In this document: positions 11,146 to 22,112 of the stretch, piece by piece | How positions within the stretch are numbered: the first letter of the stretch is position 1 | Layout of the letters: the number at the start of each line of letters is the position of its first letter | Source of the DNA: Ophioceras dolichostomum | Taxonomy: Eukaryota; Ascomycota; Sordariomycetes; Magnaporthales; Ophioceraceae | Direction of reading: 5' to 3' | NCBI GenBank assembly: GCA_003049485.1 | Contig: PYST01000363.1 | Coordinates: 1-37,374, forward strand | Length of the DNA: 37,374 nt | Position numbers and translations under genes: made by a program | Notes under the pieces: model-generated | The model's input: the letters and a program-made list of their open reading frames with translations, nothing else | The model's database searches: none | Told to the model about the DNA's origin: nothing

Positions 11146-13493
11146 AGCAACAGCAACAACAGCAGAAGTTGCAGCATCAGCACCAGCTCCACCAGCAGCA
11201 GCAACAGCAGCCGCAGCATCATCCCCGAGACTCTAGAGACATCAGAGAAGAGGCCAGACATGCTGAACGGGCGGTGCCTCCTCGAGGTCAGGCTCAGTCG
11301 CCAGCGCCTGTGCGGCTCAAGCAGGAGCCAGATATACCAAATCCGTGGGAAGCATACGCATCTTCGGCCCCGGGCCCCTCGCCGAGATCGGCTTCGACGA
11401 GAGGCGAGCCGATGACGCTGTCCAGGCATCCTGAACCGCAGTCACGGGCTGCTGCTCCAGCGCCGCCAGGCTACGGACCGCCTCCTCCCCACCAACAGCA
11501 GCATCCTCAGCAGCAGCATCAGCAGTCACAGCCGCCGCTCAGGCCACACCCGGCTGACCAAATTGCACCTGGACCGCCGCCTCACCGAGGCATGGTGCCC
11601 CTGGGTTCGGTGAACATGGACATGGGCATGGGCGCACGGCCAGACGAACCGCAGATGCCAATGCTACAGGAGCGGTCCATGACATCTGCTATGCACGAGC
11701 AGCAACAGCAGCGACAGCCGCAGCCGCAGCAGCCACCACCACCGCATAGCATGCCAGTTCAGCAGCCTCCGCCCATGGCCGCACCGCCAACGCCCACGCC
11801 CCCGCCCCGGCCAGCACCTGTGGAGCGAAAGACCTCAAACCTGATGGCGCTGCTGAACGTCGATCCGCCGGCACCTTCTCCCCCACCACCGCCTCCACCT
11901 CCTGCTCCTGTTGCCTCGCCTGCTGCGACTAAGAGACTCAGCGACGTGTCCGGCACGAGCACGCTCAAGATGTCCTCCACCCCGCCTCCATCAATATCAT
12001 CCCGACCGCCACCATCCTCGTCGGCCCCTGCGCCTCTGCGCGACTCCCAGGCTCCCATATTCTCGCAATATCTACGCAACACCCCGGCAACGTCGGCCAT
12101 GCCCTCGCTCAAGCCCTACAACCCGACCCACGCCACACAGTCTCCCCAACCGCAGCACATGGGTGCTCCCCGGTCGTCGACTATGGCGCCTCCCCAGCTG
12201 GACACCAGCATGGACCGAGACCCTTACTACGGGCGTCACAGCTACCCGCCACCGCCGCCTCAGGCAGTCTCCGCGGCCGCGAACTCGCCGCAGACGCACC
12301 ACTACCCGCCGCCCCAGAGCCAGCAGCAAGCTCACGTGGGATACCAGCCACAGCAGTCCCCGTATCCTCCATACGGCGGCGCCCCGGTCTCCCAGGTTCC
12401 GCATGCATCGTCTCCGACTTCGCAATTTGCCGTTCACCCGTCGTCCAGCCGGCGTGAGCAACAGCCCCTCCCGCCGAGCAGGGATCAGGGTTGGCCGCAA
12501 GAGAGCAGGGGAATGGGCGGTCCGCCTCCTCCGCACCAGCAGCAGCAATCTTGGCCGCCACCTGGCCCGGGTGCTCAAGCCCCGCCGCCTCCGCCGCCGA
12601 AGCAGAGCCAGCCGGTCCCGCCGCAGTCGGCTTGGGGCGCGCAACACGGAGGGCCCCAGAAGCCTCTGGTGCCGCAACAGCCACAGCCGCCGTCGTGGGC
12701 AACAGCACAGCAGCCCTCACCGCACCAACAACAGCGGGAACGGGAGCAGCAACCGCCACCACCCCAGCACCACCTGAGCGGCCTCCGCGACGACCGCGCA
12801 ACAGGATACAGCATGCTTGACCCGCGGGATCCGCGGGACCTGCGGGACCCTCGGGACCCCAGGAGCGCTACTGCTGCTGGTGGGCCGGGAATGATGCACC
12901 AGCATCAGCAGCACCCGCACCAGCATCACCCCCACCATCAACAGATGTCTCACCCAGGCTACGGCCCACCACCTCCCCGCGGCGCCGAGCCGCCGCCCTC
13001 CCAGCCGCCTCCCCCCCAGGCGCCTTCCCCCTATGCCGCATACAACACCCAAGGCCCGCCGGCCACGCCGCTCTCGGCCCGCGGCGATCCGAACGCGATG
13101 CCTCCTCAAAGGAGCTACACCCCCGTCAGCGCCTATGATCGCCGCGGTGGCGCTCCTCCACCTCCACCATCATCATCCAGCGCAGCTCAGCAGCAGCAGC
13201 AGCAGCAGCCACAGCAACAGCAGCAACAACCGCCGCCGCCGCCGCCGCCATCGAACCCGGGGCCACCGTACGCGAGGCAAGGGCCGCCGCCGCCTGGACC
13301 GCTCGAGCGGGAGGCGGCGGCTGCGAGGGACAGGATCGCGCAGCAGCAGCATATGCAGAACATGGTGCTTTATCAGCAGCAGGCGATGCTGAGTAGCCAG
13401 CTGAGTAGCCAGCTGAGGCCGTATGAGGAGTATGGGAGGCAGCAGCAGCAGCAGCAGGGGCAGGGGCAGCAGGGGGATCGGTATCGGGGGTGA
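5287..13493 (+). CDS. SNT1: Two-SANT-domain corepressor, NCoR/SMRT and yeast Snt1 type
   Basis: Exons 5287-9975 and 10086-13493 give 2,698 residues. The intron (donor GTAGGA, acceptor CTACAG) splits SANT 2 and restores LVM-VKNYYMRQ. In order: Arg/Ser- and RGG-rich start (RGG boxes about 128-160 and 275-305); Pro-rich stretch; Lys/Asp repeats 809-848; a helical block with EMYWNDAERKKDLYINHSGH; SANT 1 about 1167-1213 (FTEEEEQLFEKAYLEFPKQW, HSCIQYYYLKK) followed by a Lys-rich tail KKQPKKRKKGRAK; 11 alanines from 1278; SANT 2 about 1529-1571; then a Gln/Pro-rich C-terminal half. The SANT 1 region, including the YYYLKK motif and basic tail, resembles NCoR/SMRT; yeast Snt1 is a subunit of the Set3 histone deacetylase complex, so a nuclear corepressor role is inferred. 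The first in-frame ATG after the upstream stop is 5287; an extra 5' exon cannot be excluded. Confidence 0.85.
7711..7830 (+). repeat. 9-bp coding minisatellite, Ala-Asp-Lys repeats
   Basis: About thirteen imperfect copies of a GCCGACAAG-like unit inside the SANT-protein ORF encode (A/V)DK repeats, residues about 809-848. The unit keeps the reading frame. Confidence 0.85.
10708..10811 (+). repeat. CAR (polyglutamine) tract 1
   Basis: Mixed CAG/CAA codons encode a nearly pure Gln run broken by single Ala and Lys residues. Codon mixing suggests selection on the peptide, or slowed slippage, rather than a recent pure-CAG expansion. Confidence 0.9.
11112..11165 (+). repeat. CAR (polyglutamine) tract 2
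   Basis: About 18 consecutive Gln codons mixing CAG and CAA, followed by Leu/His-interrupted Gln residues. Confidence 0.9.
13186..13251 (+). repeat. Polyglutamine then polyproline tract
   Basis: A CAG/CAA run (about 13186-13230) runs straight into CCG/CCA proline codons, a Gln-to-Pro transition near the C-terminus of the SANT protein. Confidence 0.85.
13457..13490 (+). other. Potential G-quadruplex abutting the stop codon
   Basis: Four G runs lie on the sense strand: 13457-13460, 13463-13466, 13472-13476 and 13486-13490, with loops of 2, 5 and 9 bases. The last run forms the final Gly codon just before TGA (13491-13493). The sequence encodes Gln/Gly residues, so the motif may be incidental or a structure at the end of translation. 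Confidence 0.55.
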
Positions 13494-14740
13494 GGTTTGG
13501 TGGTGGTGGTGGTGGTGAGATGACGAGATGGGGTGGTGAGGTGACGGGGTGGTGAGGTGGTGAGACGGATGGCTTGGAGGAGTTGAGAGAGCAAAGGGAT
13601 TATTCTGGTGTGGTTGGTTGGTGTATATGTGAGCAGTCCGTGTTGTTGTGTGCAAGAGAGTGTGTGAAAGGGTCAGGTGCCAGGAAGGCGTCCACATCTG
13701 TACCTCTAGGGACGTGAACCAAGGTATGGATGGATGTGTTGGGTTGGTCGGTCGGAGGTAGGATGGACGGGACGTGGATGTGAATACTGCATTGCATGTA
13801 TGTATGTGTGTACACTGTTCTACTGTTCTGCAGTGTGCAGCGTGCTGTATACTATGTGCGTGTATCTTGCTGCGAGCGAGCCTGATACTGTTGTGTTCGA
13901 ACCGAACGAACCAGTAGCTCGTCTCTTATTTCTTGTTTTCTCTCTCTCCACTTCTTTATACTCTTTATACTCACCCAGTCAAACAAACTCCTTGCCCATA
14001 CTTCTCTCTATACGGGAAACCTAGGTAAGCAAGGTATGGTAGATAGAGGGTTTGTTGGGAAGGACTTTTTTTTTGTTGTCTTGGTGGGAAGGGAGGCATA
14101 TCTTGTTTCGTCGGTCTTCTTTTTCTAGGTACTTGTTTTCTTGTTAGGGAGATATAAACGCTATATTATCGTGAATGACTTTTATATCTCCTTTTTCCGT
14201 GCGTCTCTGTAGTTGCTGCTTCAGGGGGGTTTCGAAAGCGATGTTACACGGAAGGCTAGTCAATTGGACTGCAGTGCTGACTACCTGTAAGGTACCTGCT
14301 TGTAGGAGCCTACCACCTCTACTCATATCCGTGAAGCTCCCGCTTCCCTGTTCGCCCATGTACCAAGGAAGTAAAGGCCACGGTAATCTGGGTCATATCT
14401 TCCAAGTGCAGCAAACGCGGAAGGATTTGCCGTTCGCTGGTTACTTGTATGTCAGCTCCCCCCTCACTTCAAAAACGCGGTGGGGTAAAGGCCAACTCCC
14501 GGCTACATCTCAGCGATGGATGGATGCTACCTACTCCAACGTTTCCGTATAAGTCGGGGTCAAGGCGGTGCTGTGCCGTCCCGAGCGGAAGCGAGCGATG
14601 GGGAAGAGGGGATGCGAAACAAAAACAGCCGGGCTTGCTCTTCGACAAGTTTGTTTTCCAAGTAGAGCAAGCCGTTTTAAATCTCAAACTCTTCAGCTCA
14701 ACCAGACATACTTGGCAGCAGATGTCTACAGACCCTTAGG
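13494..14740. other. Intergenic: SANT-gene 3' flank and hydrolase promoter
   Basis: No gene is seen. It begins with GGTGGT/GGTGAGG repeats (13497-13565), then an ATGTATGTATGTGTG patch (about 13796-13811) and T-rich stretches (13920-14130). A TATAAA occurs at 14153-14158, far from the next start. TAGGTA-type words occur at about 14022 and 14128. Confidence 0.5.
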
Positions 14741-16298
14741 ATGGCGAGCTTCGACGAACAAATCGAGAAGGCCGTACAGGACCGCGTCCTCCCGGGCGTG
14801 GTACTCATCGCCAAGGATAAGTCCGGTGGGTGGTGGCAGCTTTAGTACCTACCTAGCTTTCCGACTCAAAAATGATAAGACGACGAACGCACACTACGCT
14901 CGGACTGAAGGAGTTGGGAACTAACCGCTAACCGACTGCCCAAAAACAGGAAAGCTGGACTACGTCAAAGTGCTTGGGAACACCAGCCTCGATGCCGACG
15001 CCCCCAGCCAACCGCTGTCGACCAGCAGCATCTTCACCTGGATGTCCTTGACCAAGCTGCCGACCACCATAGCCGTCCTGCAGCTCGTCGAGAGCGGCCT
15101 CCTATCCCTCGACGACGACCTGACAGACCCGTCCTCGTCTCTCCTGCCAGAGCTAGCTCCGCAGCCAGTCCTCGCGAGCCTCTCATCATCATCAGCAGAA
15201 GGTGAGCTCCGCCCCCGCGAAGGACCCCTCACCCTCCGCCACCTGCTCTCCCACACCTCCGGCCTGGCCTACCCGTTCCTGCCAGGCCCGCTGATGGACC
15301 TCTTCGCCAAGAAAGGCTGGAGCCTCGCGTCCCGCCCGCGCACAGTGCACGAAGCCTACGCCTTCCCGCTGCTGTTCGACCCGGGCCAGGGGTGGGCGTA
15401 CGGCGCCGGCATCGACTGGGCCGGCCTGCTGCTCGAGCGCACGGTGGGCACTTCGCTGGAGGAGTACCTCCGTAAGCACCTGTACGCGCCGCTCGGGCTT
15501 GGGCTGACGGGTGGTAATGATGACGGCATGCCGCCGCCGACGTTCTTCCCGACGCCAGATGACGGGGGCGAGAGGACGACGGTCAGCGTCAGCGTCTCAG
15601 CCCGCGACCCCGCAACGGGGAAAATGGGACCCGCGCCCAAAGAAGCGCTGCCGCCGCCGCCGACGCCGCTGAAGGCCGGGGAGAAGATAGGCGAAGGGGC
15701 GAGCTTCGGCGGCGAGGCTGCGTCGGGCAGCGTGGACGCGTACGCACGCGTGCTGGGCTCGCTGCTGGCCGACGACGGCGTGCTGCTGCGGCCTGAGACG
15801 GCGAAGTTGCTGTTCGTGCCGCAGCTGAAGGCTGCTACGATGGGCGAGGCCGCGAGGGAGGGCCTGATGCGCGAGCTGGCGCACCCGGAGTGGATCGCGG
15901 GGGTGATCCCGCCGCCTGCGGAGCAGTATGATTGGGGGTTTGGGGGGCTGCTTGTTGATGGCGGCGATGGGGATGGGGGTGCGCATCATCCGGATCGGAG
16001 GAAGGGGTGTGTTATGTGGGGCGGGATGTATAATTCCTCTTGGGTGAGTATTCTCTGTCTCTGGTTTGATGAAAGCTTTGCAAAGGCAGAACGACGATGT
16101 TTCGTGCTAGCGTTCCGAGGTTTTAGCTAACCTAGCCACCTCCCATCTGACAAACAGTTCCTCGATCGCGCGGCCGGGCTATTCGGAATTTTCGCCACGC
16201 AGATGGTCCCCCCTGGCGACCCCGAGGTGCGAGCCCTGACGAAGGCGTTCCAGGATGAGATGTACTCTCGGGTCAAGGCTGCGGCTGCTCGGCAGTAG
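14741..16298 (+). CDS. Serine beta-lactamase-fold hydrolase / transesterase
   Basis: Exons 14741-14825, 14950-16043 and 16158-16298 give 439 residues. Intron 1 (14826-14949) has donor GTGGGT, a CTAAC branch and a CAG acceptor and restores DKSGKLDYV; intron 2 (16044-16157) has donor GTGAGT and a CAG acceptor and restores NSSW-FLDRA. Catalytic motifs: Ser61-x-x-Lys64 in WMSLTKL, LLSHTSG, and Tyr179 in YGAGIDW, the Ser/Lys/Tyr set used by class C beta-lactamases, EstB-like esterases and LovD-type acyltransferases. WGGMYNSSW near the C-terminus matches the family's last active-site strand. No signal peptide is seen, so it is probably cytosolic. The family hydrolyses or transfers acyl esters; the substrate cannot be read from sequence, and antibiotic resistance should not be inferred. 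Convergent with Bud6. Confidence 0.9.
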
Positions 16299-17079
16299 AG
16301 ATAGAAGGGAGACGTACAAAACAGGTGAGATGAGGCTGATATAGTTGGAAAACCTATATGATATCTACCTACCTACCTACCCTAGCTTTCTGATGACAGT
16401 AGGTACTTCAATCTCTCCGCGGCATACATGCCAGTTGGATACAAAATGATATCTCAAAAACCACCGACACCTCAAGATATAAACACATAGACATTCTGCA
16501 GAGGGTATGTACTTAGAAACACAACCAACTCTCCCCATTCTGTGCCCTCCTCTCCTCTCACCCCGATCTAGCCATCCATCCATCCATCCTACCATCCACC
16601 TCTCGACCACACTAAAAACGTCCCGTAGAAAGAAAGGCAAGCAAGCCAAAGAAAAAGGAGTGGCGCTTCGTGAGCTTCAAAATAGATCAGGAAATTTGAC
16701 CAGAGAAAATGCACAGTGGAACGATGAGGATATAAAAAAATAAGAAAAAAAAAGCGAACACAGTTGGGGAGGCGAGGTTTGTGCAAACTAAGGGGACAAA
16801 AGAGGAAACAAGAAAACCAATCAGAAAAGGCGAGCCACAAGATGCCTAGGGAGTATAAAAACGTTGCCTAACCAAGAAACAAGATATACGGGGGAGTAAG
16901 CACACTATAAAGGGGGTTTGGTTTGTGGTCGGTTGGTTTGGTCGTCGTCGGGTGTAGTAGGTAGGTTTGGTTCCAAACACCAGATTCAAACGGGCTGCCC
17001 AGCGGCCAGGGGGTATATGTCCGAGATACAACATCTCTCACTTTCTCTTCTCCTCTTGCTCTTCTCTTTTCCTTGCGTC

Positions 17080-17138
<59 letters not shown>

Positions 17139-17194
17139 GCACGCACAAACAAACACACCTTTCCCCTTAACTTCAAACAAACACATTTTCAAAA
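16299..17194. other. Intergenic between convergent 3' ends, rich in simple repeats
   Basis: No gene is seen. It contains CTACCTACCTACCTACC at about 16364-16381, CCATCCATCC at 16572-16600, an A-rich stretch (16732-16755) and a long CA microsatellite. It presumably comprises the 3' UTRs of the hydrolase and Bud6. Confidence 0.55.
17082..17146. repeat. (CA)n microsatellite
   Basis: An uninterrupted CA run of 53 bases (17082-17134) is followed by three GCAC units. It lies about 50-110 bases beyond the Bud6 stop, probably in its 3' UTR as (TG)n. Confidence 0.95.
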
Positions 17195-20100
17195 TCACCC
17201 AGCAGGCACAGCAACAACAGGCGACTCAGTCCCCTCAGACGAAGACGACTCCTCAGTCGTCTCTTCTTCGTCATCATCATCGTCATCGTCAGCAGCGGCC
17301 GCCACCCCTCCGTTCTGCCTCTCCCACACCTCCTTCCTGATCCGATCGTCCTTCGCCTTCCTCGCCCGCTCCACCTCCTCGAACCCCCCGGACTTCTTCA
17401 GCTTGCCCTCCCCGACAAACTCCCCCAGCTCCCGCGTGAGCGGGTTCTCCCTCCGGCTCTGCAGCTCCTTCTGCCTCAGCTTCTCGGCCCGCTCGATCGC
17501 CTCGAGCCTGTCCTCGTGGTTCGGCTGCAGGGCCCGGATCCCGCCCAGGACCCCCTCCTTGTCGCCGCCGCCCCCGCCCAGGTTCTCCAGGCCCCTCGAG
17601 AACTGGCGCGCGGCGAACGACATGGGCGCCGCGTTGGCGCCGCCGCCGCCGGCACCACCGGGGACGCCCGCGTCCTTCATCTGCTCCTTCGTGGCCGCCT
17701 CCACGAGCCCGAAGGTCTCGGACGCCTTCTCCAGGTCGTCCTGCAGGTCGACGAGCAGGTCCTCCATGATGCGCAGCTCCTCGCGGCCCTGGCACACGTC
17801 CTCGAGCTCCTTCTCCCAGATCTTGGTCCAGATCGGCTTCTCGCGCTTCATGTAGTCCTCCATCTTGCGCAGCTCCTTGGTCAGGGACGCGATGTCGCGC
17901 GCGGCCGTCTCGAGCTGGCGCGGCAGGGGGCGCACGCCCCTGTGCACGACGTCCTTGCGGAGGTCCTCCACCATGTCCTGCAGGTCGTCCACCTTCGTCA
18001 CCAGCCGGTCCGAGTCCGTGTTGAGCTCCTTGCGGCCCTTCACGACGTACGCGTGTCCGGACCCGCCCTCGACGTCCGGCACGGCGAGCTTGGCGGCCGC
18101 GACCTTGACGCTGCTGGCCTTGCTGCGCAGGGAGGCCATGGAGCCGTTGATCTCGGACTGGAAGTTGGAGTACGTCTGGCGCAGCACCGCGAGATCGCGC
18201 CGCAGGCTGCGCAGCTCCGAGAGCTGGCCCAGGTTGGCCTTGCGGGATGAGGACGTGGTCGTAGTGCTGGACGACCGTGGGGAGTCGGCGGGAGGGGTCA
18301 TGGGCGCCTGCGGCGGCGCCGCCGCCAGGCGGGCGATCTCCTTGGCAGCCTCCTGCTGGCGGTCCGACACCCTCTGCAGCGCCGAGGCCTGGTCGTCCAC
18401 GTTGAGCTTCACCTCCTTGACCATGGCCTTGAGCGAGCCGAGCCCCTCGTCGATGTGGCGCTTCACCTCGTCGAGGGCCTCGACGTTGAGCACGAGCACC
18501 GTGCGGTCCTTGATGTCGGCCAGGTCCTCGAGCTCGTGGCGGACGCCGGACACGGGGTCCTGGATGTAGATCTCCGGGAGGTCGACGCCGTTCTGCTGCG
18601 TGTTCCACGAGAACTTGTCGATGAAGGCCAGCTGCAGCCGGCCGATCGACAGCTCGCTGTAGCCCTCTGGCAGCACGAACTTCTTGACCTTGGACTTGTA
18701 CTGCAGGAAGAGGGTGAGCTCCTTGGTGCTGGTGGGAGGGGACTGCTCTACCACGAACGGCCGCTGCTTTTCGGGGGTCGACGCAGCCTTCTCTGTGGCG
18801 GAAGCAGAGGAAGAAGGCGGTGGCGTGACGGTTCTTGTCCGCTGGGGCGACTCCTCGGGCGAGCCGTAGACTGGATACGCGTCCACTGGAGGGCCCCGAA
18901 GAGTAGCGCTGGGCTGGGGATATTTATCGTCTGGCGTCTGGATGACCGGGCTGCTTCGTGAGTCGTCGGCAGGCTCGGCGCTTGGTTCCCTGTCTTCGGG
19001 CACACGGGCAGGCACCCGCACGGGAGATGACGAATCGAGACGGTTGCCCGCACGGGGATGGCCGGTGGGCACCGCCGTTCTAATCTGTCTCTGCCCGTCC
19101 GCCGTGGTCCTGCCCTGAACGGCACGCATAGACTCCCTAACCTCGCCACGGCCGCGATTCGGGACCGGTGTGGTCTGGGGCGGCAGCATCGGGATCCCAT
19201 TGGCGCCGTTACCGAGGTGCTTGGATATTTGGTAGGCCGAGTACCGCCTCGATGCCCTCCTCTCGAGGTCGCCGCCCCTTTGGAGAGCGGCGAACGCGCT
19301 TTGCTGGGACTTAGGCGGCGGCGGTGGTGGAGGAAACGAGTCGATGTTGAGGTCGTTCCCGGCAGGGCCCGCAGGTATCGTTTCGTCGCCGGGATATGGC
19401 GGGAGGACGGGAATGTTTTGCATCGTGTTGCTCGACATGGACGACTGGTCCGAGGCCAGAGAGCCGCGCGACGGGTCTCGAGGCACGACGAAGCGTCGAC
19501 TAGGCGATGAGTTCGCCTTGCTGTCGTTTGGCTGCTGTAGGTCCGGCCGGTATCCATTCTCGATCCCTTCAGACAATAGCGTTGTGAGGCCCGAGTTCGC
19601 GCTCCCCGTCGTGCTTGTGCTCGTAGTCCGTGTCGGGTCCCTGCTGCTACCGCTACTGCTACTCGGTTCATTGGCAGACCCCGCGACGTTCTCCTTATCG
19701 CGGGACTGCCGCTGTCTTAACCTCTGCTGTTTGCGCTTCAGGCCGTGCAGCAGGTTGATGATGATGTCGCGGATCTTGGGCAGGTAGTTCTCGAGGCTCT
19801 CGACGCTTGCCTCCTGGCTGAGGGTGGCCTCGAGGATGTTGCGCAGCTTCTCGGGCACGTTGCCCAGGTCGCTCGTGTCGACGTTGATGGCGGTGAAGGC
19901 GCGGCACGCCATGTTGAACTCGTACCCGAGCCTGACGTACACGTCCGACACCTGGCTGTCTGTCGCCTGCCCGCGGGACCATTGCGTCAGCGTCTCGAGC
20001 AGCTGCTTGGTCGCGACAAGCAGGTGCGTGACGCTCTTCTCGATCTGCGATAGCGGCATTGCGGATGTGCCAGATGACTGCTCAGGTGGTTTGAGTTTAG

Positions 20101-20592
20101 ATAGTTTAGAGGGCATGTTAGCCAGCTTTTCCTTCTTTTTCTTCTGCATCTGTTTCGGTCTGATATTACTGGTACGATTCCGATGTCGCTAGATCGCGCA
20201 AAAGGAGGCAGGTACCTAGGTTGGCAGGTACAAAGGCCACAGGTAGGAACGTAGAGAAAGAGAGGAGGCATAAGGGGAACCAGAGCAGCATATGGGAGAA
20301 AGAAGACTGGGGCGGGAAGGACGCATAAATCAACGATGTCAGGGCGGATCTGTAACAGATCGCCCGCTTAATCACGTACGTTTGTCCGTCTTTGGCTACC
20401 AGCACCACTGCCGCCGCCCCCACTGCTGCCGGTCGATCGATTTGATGCCGTCGAGACGCGACCCTGGGCGGGACCGGCCAGGCCCGTTCCCGGCGACATC
20501 GAGCGTACGGGGACATTTGGCGGTGGGCCAGGCTCGGCGCCGGGCGACCGACGCTGCATCGAGCGCTGAGACGGCCCGGGAGCCTGCATCAT
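17195..20592 (-). CDS. BUD6: Bud6/Aip3 actin-interacting polarity protein
   Basis: Bud6 binds actin and formins and promotes actin-cable nucleation at polarised growth sites such as hyphal tips and septa. Proposed exons on the minus strand are 20592-20380 and 20077-17195, 1,031 residues. The 302-base intron has donor GTACGT, a CTAAC branch and acceptor GAGCAG, joining a Ser/Gly/Pro-rich first exon to SSGTSAMPLSQIEKSVTHLL. The N-terminal helical region (LLVATKQLLETLTQ, RLGYEFNMACRAFTAINVD, PKIRDIIINLLHGLKRKQQ) is strongly Bud6-like. A disordered Ser/Pro-rich middle precedes the conserved AIP3 core from about residue 520 (ELTLFLQYKSKVKKF, RLQLAFIDKFSW, DRTVLVLNVEALDEVKRHID) and long coiled coils. 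The C-terminus is acidic (DDDDDDDEEETTEE). Alternatives: acceptor at 20150, adding 24 Lys-rich residues, or a start at ATG 20149. The product call is firm; the 5' structure is not. Confidence 0.92.
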
Positions 20593-22112
20593 CGTGTGTG
20601 GCGGGGAGGACGGCGAGATGGATGCGAGCGATGCGCTCCGCCAGAGTGTCTGAAACAGTAGTTCGGGAGGAGGAGGAGGAGGAGAAGAAGACGGGGATAA
20701 GGCGGGTAGGTGTCGCGGGTTGTCGCGGGTGCTCGCTGGTGTCGCTGTCGTTGGGGTTCACTTCTCGTCGAGAATTCGCCTGCGCGTGCGCTCGGTCCGT
20801 TTGTCGTTGTTTGAAAGGGGGGCGGGCGGGACTCGGAAGTAGGACGACGACTAACGCCAGGGTTCTTTCGAATGGAAATGAAAGAAGGAAAACCGCCGCC
20901 AGTCATTCACTCATACGGGATTACTAGGATTCGGTCGTCCATTCGCCGTTCGCCATTCGCATGCGTATCAAGGTTAAATTCTGTGGTGAGGTGCGGCAGC
21001 GGAGGATGCCGGTCGTTCATGCACCTGATCTTGTGTGTTTGAGACTTTGTGTTCTATCCTGTGGATGCCCGCCCCTGCAGAACACACGATCAGCCCTCCA
21101 GTGGCGGGCTCCAGCGCCACCCAAGAGGTCCGAGACAGACAGGTGTGGCTAGTGCGTTCTCCCCTCAGATTCTCTCTGAGCACCTGCATCTCAGAGATCT
21201 GTGCCCCTCCAGAATTCCGGGGATCGTCACTCAAGCCGGCACCTCCAGCTTGTTTGGTTTGGCTTAGTCCTTATTAGTCGCTCACATCTCGTTGGCTTCT
21301 CATTCACTCATAGGAATCCCTAGCTTTTGTCCAGTACTCAGCTCCGAAAGTTTGTCGCTTTAGTGAGATTTCCCAGCTCCGTTATCCTCTGTGCTCCCAC
21401 TTTGTTGGGTTTGTTGACGTCGGGCAGCTATGATGATGTTAGGCTGTTAGCCTCTTGGCCTGTGGCTAGGTGCTCCCTGCCCTTGTTGCTGCTTTACTGA
21501 AACCCATCAATGCAACAGACTGCCAGTCTACCAAGGAGGGATTTCTTTGTCCTGTTTACGAGCTGTTGTTGTCTGGGGCCACTCTTCAGAGCCTGGCACA
21601 CGGTTGGCGATTGACCCTTGGTTGTTGAAGTCTGCCCACATTGTTCTGGGTTGCACGAGCGTGTACATCTGTGGGATGGCTAATTGTGAATTTGAGCTGC
21701 TTCTGCAACCACACCTGGAGTATTGCAGGAGGGACTCACTCTCGTACCAATAGTCCATTATCCACAAGGCAAGGTTGCCTCTACCAACATCTGTGGCGCC
21801 GGTGCTCTTTCAAAGAGTGAGCAATCGATGCCACATTGTTCTCCAGCCGCACCAATGTTGCCTAGTGGCCCATCGCTGGCTGCCGAATCGGGTGGCTGTG
21901 GCTCCAGTCTGTGTAGATGGCATTGGCCAGAACAGGCCTTTCAGCTGCGGCTGGCCCCTCCATGACGGTGGCATAGAGGGGAGTGAGAGAGATAGATCAC
22001 GGCGGAGAGTCAAAACGGGAGCCCTCAAGACTCTCGCAAGCATCGACATAGTCACCTCCACGAGATCCTGGCCAACTGCACAGGCAAGACAACCAAAGCC
22101 AAGTCGTCCAAT
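20593..22112. other. Intergenic: Bud6 promoter and non-coding stretch
   Basis: About 1.5 kb without a supported gene. The part next to Bud6 is presumably its promoter. The rest (about 21000-22100) has only short, random-looking ORFs with no recognisable family. It lies directly before a decayed gene, so it may hold further remnants that I cannot identify. Confidence 0.4.

Noticed and set aside
16364..16381. Possible internal telomere repeat
   Set aside because: The unit is CTAC/TACC, not the fungal TTAGGG/CCCTAA repeat.
17516..18250. 244-codon frame antisense to Bud6
   Set aside because: A high-GC shadow of the Bud6 coiled-coil coding sequence, with no independent family resemblance.
20292..20927. 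211-codon frame antisense to Bud6 exon 1 and promoter
   Set aside because: Overlaps the proposed first exon and intron of Bud6 on the opposite strand and shows no domain.
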